From Herbidospora sakaeratensis (lineage in GTDB: Bacteria; Actinomycetota; Actinomycetes; Streptosporangiales; Streptosporangiaceae), in contig NZ_BBXC01000011.1 in assembly GCF_001570525.1 (NCBI RefSeq), positions 248,001-312,000 of the forward strand: a stretch of 64,000 nt of DNA. Direction: 5' to 3'. The notes under the pieces are model-generated. The model saw nothing but the letters and a program-made list of their open reading frames with translations, was not told the DNA's origin and made no database searches. Below, piece after piece: positions 61,027-64,000 of this stretch. The position numbers and the translations under genes were made by a program. Every line of letters starts with the position of its first letter. Positions within the stretch are counted from its first letter, which is position 1.

Positions 61027-61476
61027 TCAATTCCAGCCGTGGCTGTACTCCTTGATGACTTGGTCGGCCACGTGGAATGTGGTTTTGCAGTCGGAGCAGG
61101 TCGCGTCTCCGAAGAGGGAGCAGGTAGGTGAACGAATCCTCGTCAATGGCGGCGCGCAGGGTCTCATTGGTCAGGCGCAGCAGTTCTTCGATCTCCGGAG
61201 CATGGACCGTACGTCGCCGACTCCGTGTGGCTGTCGCCCCGGCCACGATCGAGCCGCCGAGGGAGAGGATCATCGTGCGGTCGGCGGGAGCCCAGCTTCG
61301 GGCGATGTCCGTCAGATGAGGAAGCGCGGCGAAGCTCGCGCCGTCAGCTGGTGGCAGGTGCACGACCACAGCTCGCCCCATACGTCCGCGCCGGGATCCG
61401 GTACGAGCTGATCGAGTAGATCGGGAATGTCCTCCGCGGAGCCGTAGGCATGCGCGAGCCGGGACCAATCCGTCAT
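61027..61476 (-). pseudogene. Second, internally deleted copy of the zinc-ribbon gene
   Basis: Starts MTDWSRLAHAYGSAEDIPDLLDQLVPDPGADVWGELWSCTCHQLT, then loses 7 bases (frameshift) relative to the copy at 52.2-52.9 kb, continues FAALPHLTDIARSWAPADRTMILSL...DEDSFTYL, and then jumps over ~330 bp to TCSDCKTTFHVADQVIKEYSHGWN and a stop. Two independent lesions make it non-functional. Together the two copies allow the ancestral protein to be rebuilt. Confidence 0.75.
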
Positions 61477-61543
61477 GGCGGTTATCCAACCAGGCTGCTC
61501 TCCACCATGTCGGACAGCAGTCTGGCGATCAGCTCGGTGCCGC

Positions 61544-61981
61544 CTAATCCCAGTAATTGAACAGCAACTCACCGAGGGTCGCGGGTTTCCAATATGCGAT
61601 ATCGGGCTCCGATGGGTCGGTCGAGTCGATGGGGGTCTCCAGCTCGCTTCTGGTCATCAGCCGGAAGGAACCCGACGCCTGCAACGCTTCCCGAAGGTCG
61701 TCACGGCCGTCGATGAAGACCACATCACCTGCCGACACCTCGGCGACCGCAATGAGCGGTAGGTGCATGTGGCCGAGCACGCCGACAGTCAGATCTCCGC
61801 ACGTCATGATGGCTGTGTGAAAGTTGGGCGTCACGCCGGGTGGTCTGATCTCCAGGACTCTGCCGCGCACGCGCCGAGCAGCCTCGTAGCAGACTGAGGC
61901 GAAGAGTCGCGGGTCGGTCAACTGTGGTGGCTCCGTCCTGTGGTCTCGGAACCCTGTCGCGCCTCGTGGCGGGCGGGTCAT
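61544..61981 (-). CDS. Hypothetical protein
   Basis: 145 residues from ATG 61981 (MTRPPRGATGFRDHRTEPPQLTDPRLFASVCYEAARR), alpha/beta with GVLGHMHLPLIAVAEVSAGDVVFIDGRDDLREAL and a distinct end WKPATLGELLFNYWD. I recall such W-x-P...LFN-x-WD endings from actinomycete proteins of unknown function in immunity-like islands. It is divergent from the GyrB-like gene. Confidence 0.6.
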   Translation of the reverse strand: MTRPPRGATGFRDHRTEPPQLTDPRLFASVCYEAARRVRGRVLEIRPPGVTPNFHTAIMTCGDLTVGVLGHMHLPLIAVAEVSAGDVVFIDGRDDLREALQASGSFRLMTRSELETPIDSTDPSEPDIAYWKPATLGELLFNYWD

Positions 61982-62029
61982 GCGGGAACTCCTCATGAGG
62001 ACAGCACGTGATGGGACGTGGAGACGACC

Positions 62030-62530
62030 ATGCAAGGGGAGAAGCCGCTGTACTCAGCCGAGCACATCACGGTGCTGCGCTTCGAAGATGCGGTCCGGAA
62101 GCGCCCTGCCATGTATTTCGGAGTCGGTCAGCAGAGCCCTGACCTGCCGACCGAGGTGCTGCGTGCCGTGGTCATGGACGCCCTTCACAACGGGGAACCC
62201 TGGAACGTCAGCGTCGAGATCGCCGGCGACCTGCGCTTCACCGTGGTAGACGATCAACCCCACGTGACTGACGAGCACGGTGTGCCCTTGTTGGGCTTCT
62301 TCGATTCCCTGCTGGACCGGGAGCGGTGGGCGCCGGCCGCGGCCGCAGCGCTGAGCTTGCGCACGATGGTCGAGGTCTGGATGGACGGGCGCGGATTCCG
62401 CCAGCGACTGATCGCCACCCAACCCGTCGACGCGCCGGCCGAGTTCGCCCCTCCCACACCGCAGGGGACTCGGTTGACACCCGGAGCGACGATCTCCAGG
62501 TCGCCCATTCCCCTGCGTGGCGAACCATGA
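62030..62530 (+). CDS. GyrB-N-terminus-like protein
   Basis: 166 residues from ATG 62030 (GGAG 8 bases upstream; a GTG at 62018 is also possible). ITVLRFEDAVRKRPAMYFGVGQQSPDLPTEVLRAVVMDALHNG resembles the first GHKL motif of gyrase/topoisomerase B subunits (xxVRKRPGMYIG ... DNAxDE), but the Asn of the ATP site is replaced and the G1/G2 motifs are absent. It may be a gyrase-fold decoy, regulator or immunity protein; this is inference. Confidence 0.55.
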   Translation: MQGEKPLYSAEHITVLRFEDAVRKRPAMYFGVGQQSPDLPTEVLRAVVMDALHNGEPWNVSVEIAGDLRFTVVDDQPHVTDEHGVPLLGFFDSLLDRERWAPAAAAALSLRTMVEVWMDGRGFRQRLIATQPVDAPAEFAPPTPQGTRLTPGATISRSPIPLRGEP

Positions 62531-62548
62531 AACGGGGATGCCTGATCG

Positions 62549-63535
62549 TCATGTCAATGAGCGTGCCTGCCAGATCCTGACTCGGACGTCGCTGCCGATC
62601 GGGGGAAGCTCGGTTCCGAGTACGTCGCCGGGATGCAGGCAGGTCAGCGGCCCGGCAGGCGTATCCACGTCGATGCGGGTGGCGACGCCGAGTGCGACCG
62701 TCCGGCGGAGGGTTCCGCTCACCACCCACGCGTCATCGCTTTCGTCGCCCAGGGCGAGGTGGGTGTGTTCGGGCCGCGCGACGAGCGTCTGCGTTCCGCC
62801 GGTGAGAGCCGGTGACAGAAGGTTGGTGTAGCCGAGCAACCGGGCCGTGTCGACGTCGCCGGGGTTGTCGAGCACCTCGGCGGTCGGGCCGTGCTGGCGG
62901 ATCTGGCCGTCGATCAGGAGCGCGGTGTCCTCGGCCAGGGCGAGGGCCTCATGGCGGTCGTGGGTGACCAGGATCGTGGCAGTCGGCCGGCCGGTCAGCG
63001 CGGCGCGTAGGTCGGCGAGCAGGTCAGCGCGGGTGGTGCTGTCGAGGCCGCTGAACGGCTCGTCGAGCAGCAGCACCCGAGGGCCGACCGCCAGCGCGCG
63101 GGTGATGCTGACCCGCTGGGCCTCGCCGATCGACAGGCTGCGGGCGTCCCGGTCGACGAGGGGCTCCAGGCCGAGCGCCTCGATCCAAGGCCATGCGCGG
63201 GTACGTGCCTCGCGGTGGTTCATGCCGCGGAATCGCAGGCCGGTGATCACGTTGGCGGCCACCGTGCCGCGGCGCATGATCGGTCGTTGCAGCACGGCCA
63301 CCACCGCGTCGCGCATCACTGAGCGCGGTGCGGGGCGGCCGTCGAGGAGGACTTCTCCGGTGACGCGGTGGTTGCTGAGGTGGCCCAGGGCGCGCAGCAG
63401 CGTCGATTTGCCGGCGCCGTTGGGGCCCAGCACCGCCAGGGTGCGTCCGGAGGCCACGTGCAGGTCCGGCACGCTGAGCAGTTCCCGGCGGCCGGCGTAC
63501 ACGCGGAGGTTGCGGCAGCCGATTCCGGTGCTCAT
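62549..63535 (-). CDS. tupC: Tungstate-type ABC transporter ATP-binding protein
   Basis: 328 residues. ABC ATPase: Walker A GPNGAGKST, Q-loop VLQRPIMRRG, signature LSIGEAQR, Walker B VLLLDEPFSGLD, H-loop VTHDRHEA. A C-terminal TOBE-like oxyanion-binding region follows (LVARPEHTHLALG...ALGVATRIDVDTPAGPLTC). It is coupled to the permease gene (ATGA). The permease resembles TupB, so tungstate (or molybdate) uptake is inferred; the substrate-binding protein would lie beyond the window. Confidence 0.82.
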   Translation of the reverse strand: MSTGIGCRNLRVYAGRRELLSVPDLHVASGRTLAVLGPNGAGKSTLLRALGHLSNHRVTGEVLLDGRPAPRSVMRDAVVAVLQRPIMRRGTVAANVITGLRFRGMNHREARTRAWPWIEALGLEPLVDRDARSLSIGEAQRVSITRALAVGPRVLLLDEPFSGLDSTTRADLLADLRAALTGRPTATILVTHDRHEALALAEDTALLIDGQIRQHGPTAEVLDNPGDVDTARLLGYTNLLSPALTGGTQTLVARPEHTHLALGDESDDAWVVSGTLRRTVALGVATRIDVDTPAGPLTCLHPGDVLGTELPPIGSDVRVRIWQARSLT

Positions 63536-64000
63536 CTCAGCGCTGTCTGCCGTTGCTGGATCAGGGTCAGCGACAGGTTCACGCAGAACGCGATCAGCAG
63601 CAGGATCAGGCCGAACGCGATCGCCAGCGAGAACTGGCCTCTGCTGGTGGCCAGGACGGCCGCCGTGGTGAGCACGCGGGTCTGGCCGGCCAGGTTGCCG
63701 CCGACCATCTGCGCGGCTCCCACCTCGCTCACCACCGCGCCGAACGCGGCCATCGCCGCGGCCAGCAGCGGCAACCGGGCTTCGCCCAGCAGCGCCGCGA
63801 AGGCCCGGATCGGGGTCGCGCCCAGAGCCTGCATCTGTACGCGGAAGTCGGGGTCGACCTGCTGCAGGGCGGCGGCGACCAGGGCGACCACGATCGGGGT
63901 CGCGATGGCGGCCTGGGCGATGACCATCGCGGTCGGGGTGTAGAGCAGGCCCAGGCCGCCGATCGGGCCGCTGCGCCACAGCAGCACGGTGACGAACAGG
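63532..64000 (-). CDS. tupB: Tungstate-type ABC permease (partial, runs off window)
   Basis: The C-terminal ~155 residues: ALGATPIRAFAALLGEARLPLLAAAMAAFGAVVSEVGAAQMVGGNLAGQTRVLTTAAVLATSRGQFSLAIAFGLILLLIAF. The EAA-like loop (EVGAAQMVGGN) and GQTRVLTTA are typical of TupB/WtpB-type permeases. The frame is open at base 64000, so the N-terminal part is outside. Confidence 0.82.
   Translation of the reverse strand, partial: LFVTVLLWRSGPIGGLGLLYTPTAMVIAQAAIATPIVVALVAAALQQVDPDFRVQMQALGATPIRAFAALLGEARLPLLAAAMAAFGAVVSEVGAAQMVGGNLAGQTRVLTTAAVLATSRGQFSLAIAFGLILLLIAFCVNLSLTLIQQRQTALR

Noticed and set aside
49847-62530. An integrase or excisionase gene inside the tRNA-linked region
   Set aside because: No frame shows the tyrosine-recombinase R-H-x-R-Y pattern or a serine-recombinase domain; the array has no visible mobilisation gene.

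Overview
The window is high-GC actinobacterial chromosome. Mycothiol genes (mshA, mshD), an F420-type flavin-fold enzyme, GlnR, Nur, a SenX3/RegX3(PhoR/PhoP)-PhoU locus, CarD and many leaderless or GTGA/ATGA-overlapping genes point to a filamentous actinomycete. Streptosporangiaceae-like is my inference from gene order and content; no database was consulted. Gene order over the first ~50 kb recalls the S. coelicolor SCO4236-to-SCO4138 neighbourhood and the M. tuberculosis Rv0474-Rv0491 neighbourhood (from memory).

Regions. 1-5.2 kb: housekeeping genes read leftward (rlmB end, cysS, ispF, carD) with two tandem GlsB-type stress membrane genes that carry matching sigma-B-like promoters; ispD is absent from its usual place. 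6.05-7.17 kb: a gene-free foldback element with ~145-bp inverted arms and tandem ~120-bp units built on a palindrome. 7.2-25 kb: phosphate two-component system, phoU, gpmA, mycothiol glycosyltransferase, a BlaI/M56 pair, an HbhA-like operon, corA, dtd, a peptidase-like protein with a broken zinc motif, ygfZ, nur and a 13-codon ORF behind an unusually complete Shine-Dalgarno. 25-28.7 kb: an HTH/beta-propeller protein and the lipid II amidation pair murT-gatD. 28.7-37.3 kb: an uncharacterised cluster made of a HerA-like ATPase, a membrane protein with a degenerate P-loop, three small membrane-anchored proteins and a polytopic membrane protein. 37.4-38.7 kb: a TnpB-only IS605-type element. 38.7-49.8 kb: marR, a sulfurtransferase operon behind a Cys-codon leader peptide, thioredoxin, ECF sigma/anti-sigma, LmeA-like protein, MoaD-like protein, glnR, 5'-nucleotidase, mshD, pit phosphate transporter, dcd.

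49.85-60.2 kb is the most striking part. An intact tRNA-Gly(CCC) is followed by seven further copies of its 3' end, most spaced 1.0-1.3 kb apart. Several intervals share one layout: tRNA 3' end, hairpin, ~230-bp repeat, one small cargo gene or operon, a direct repeat of GTGCCAGA-type boxes, a conserved ~100-bp linker, then the next tRNA 3' end. Cargo includes two toxin-antitoxin pairs, two SMI1/KNR4 immunity-like proteins, a Tat-exported Rieske protein, a zinc-ribbon gene present as two decayed copies, and unknowns. No integrase is present. It reads as a serial array of small integrated cassettes at a tRNA, or the scar series of many integrations. 60.2-62.5 kb continues with small unknown genes including a GyrB-N-terminus-like protein, and the window ends in a tungstate-type ABC transporter (tupC, tupB) that runs off the edge.

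How genes connect: SenX3/RegX3, PhoU and the Pit/DUF47 pair serve phosphate homeostasis; mshA and mshD are two steps of mycothiol synthesis; murT-gatD modify peptidoglycan precursors; GlnR governs nitrogen genes; the sulfurtransferase operon appears cysteine-regulated.
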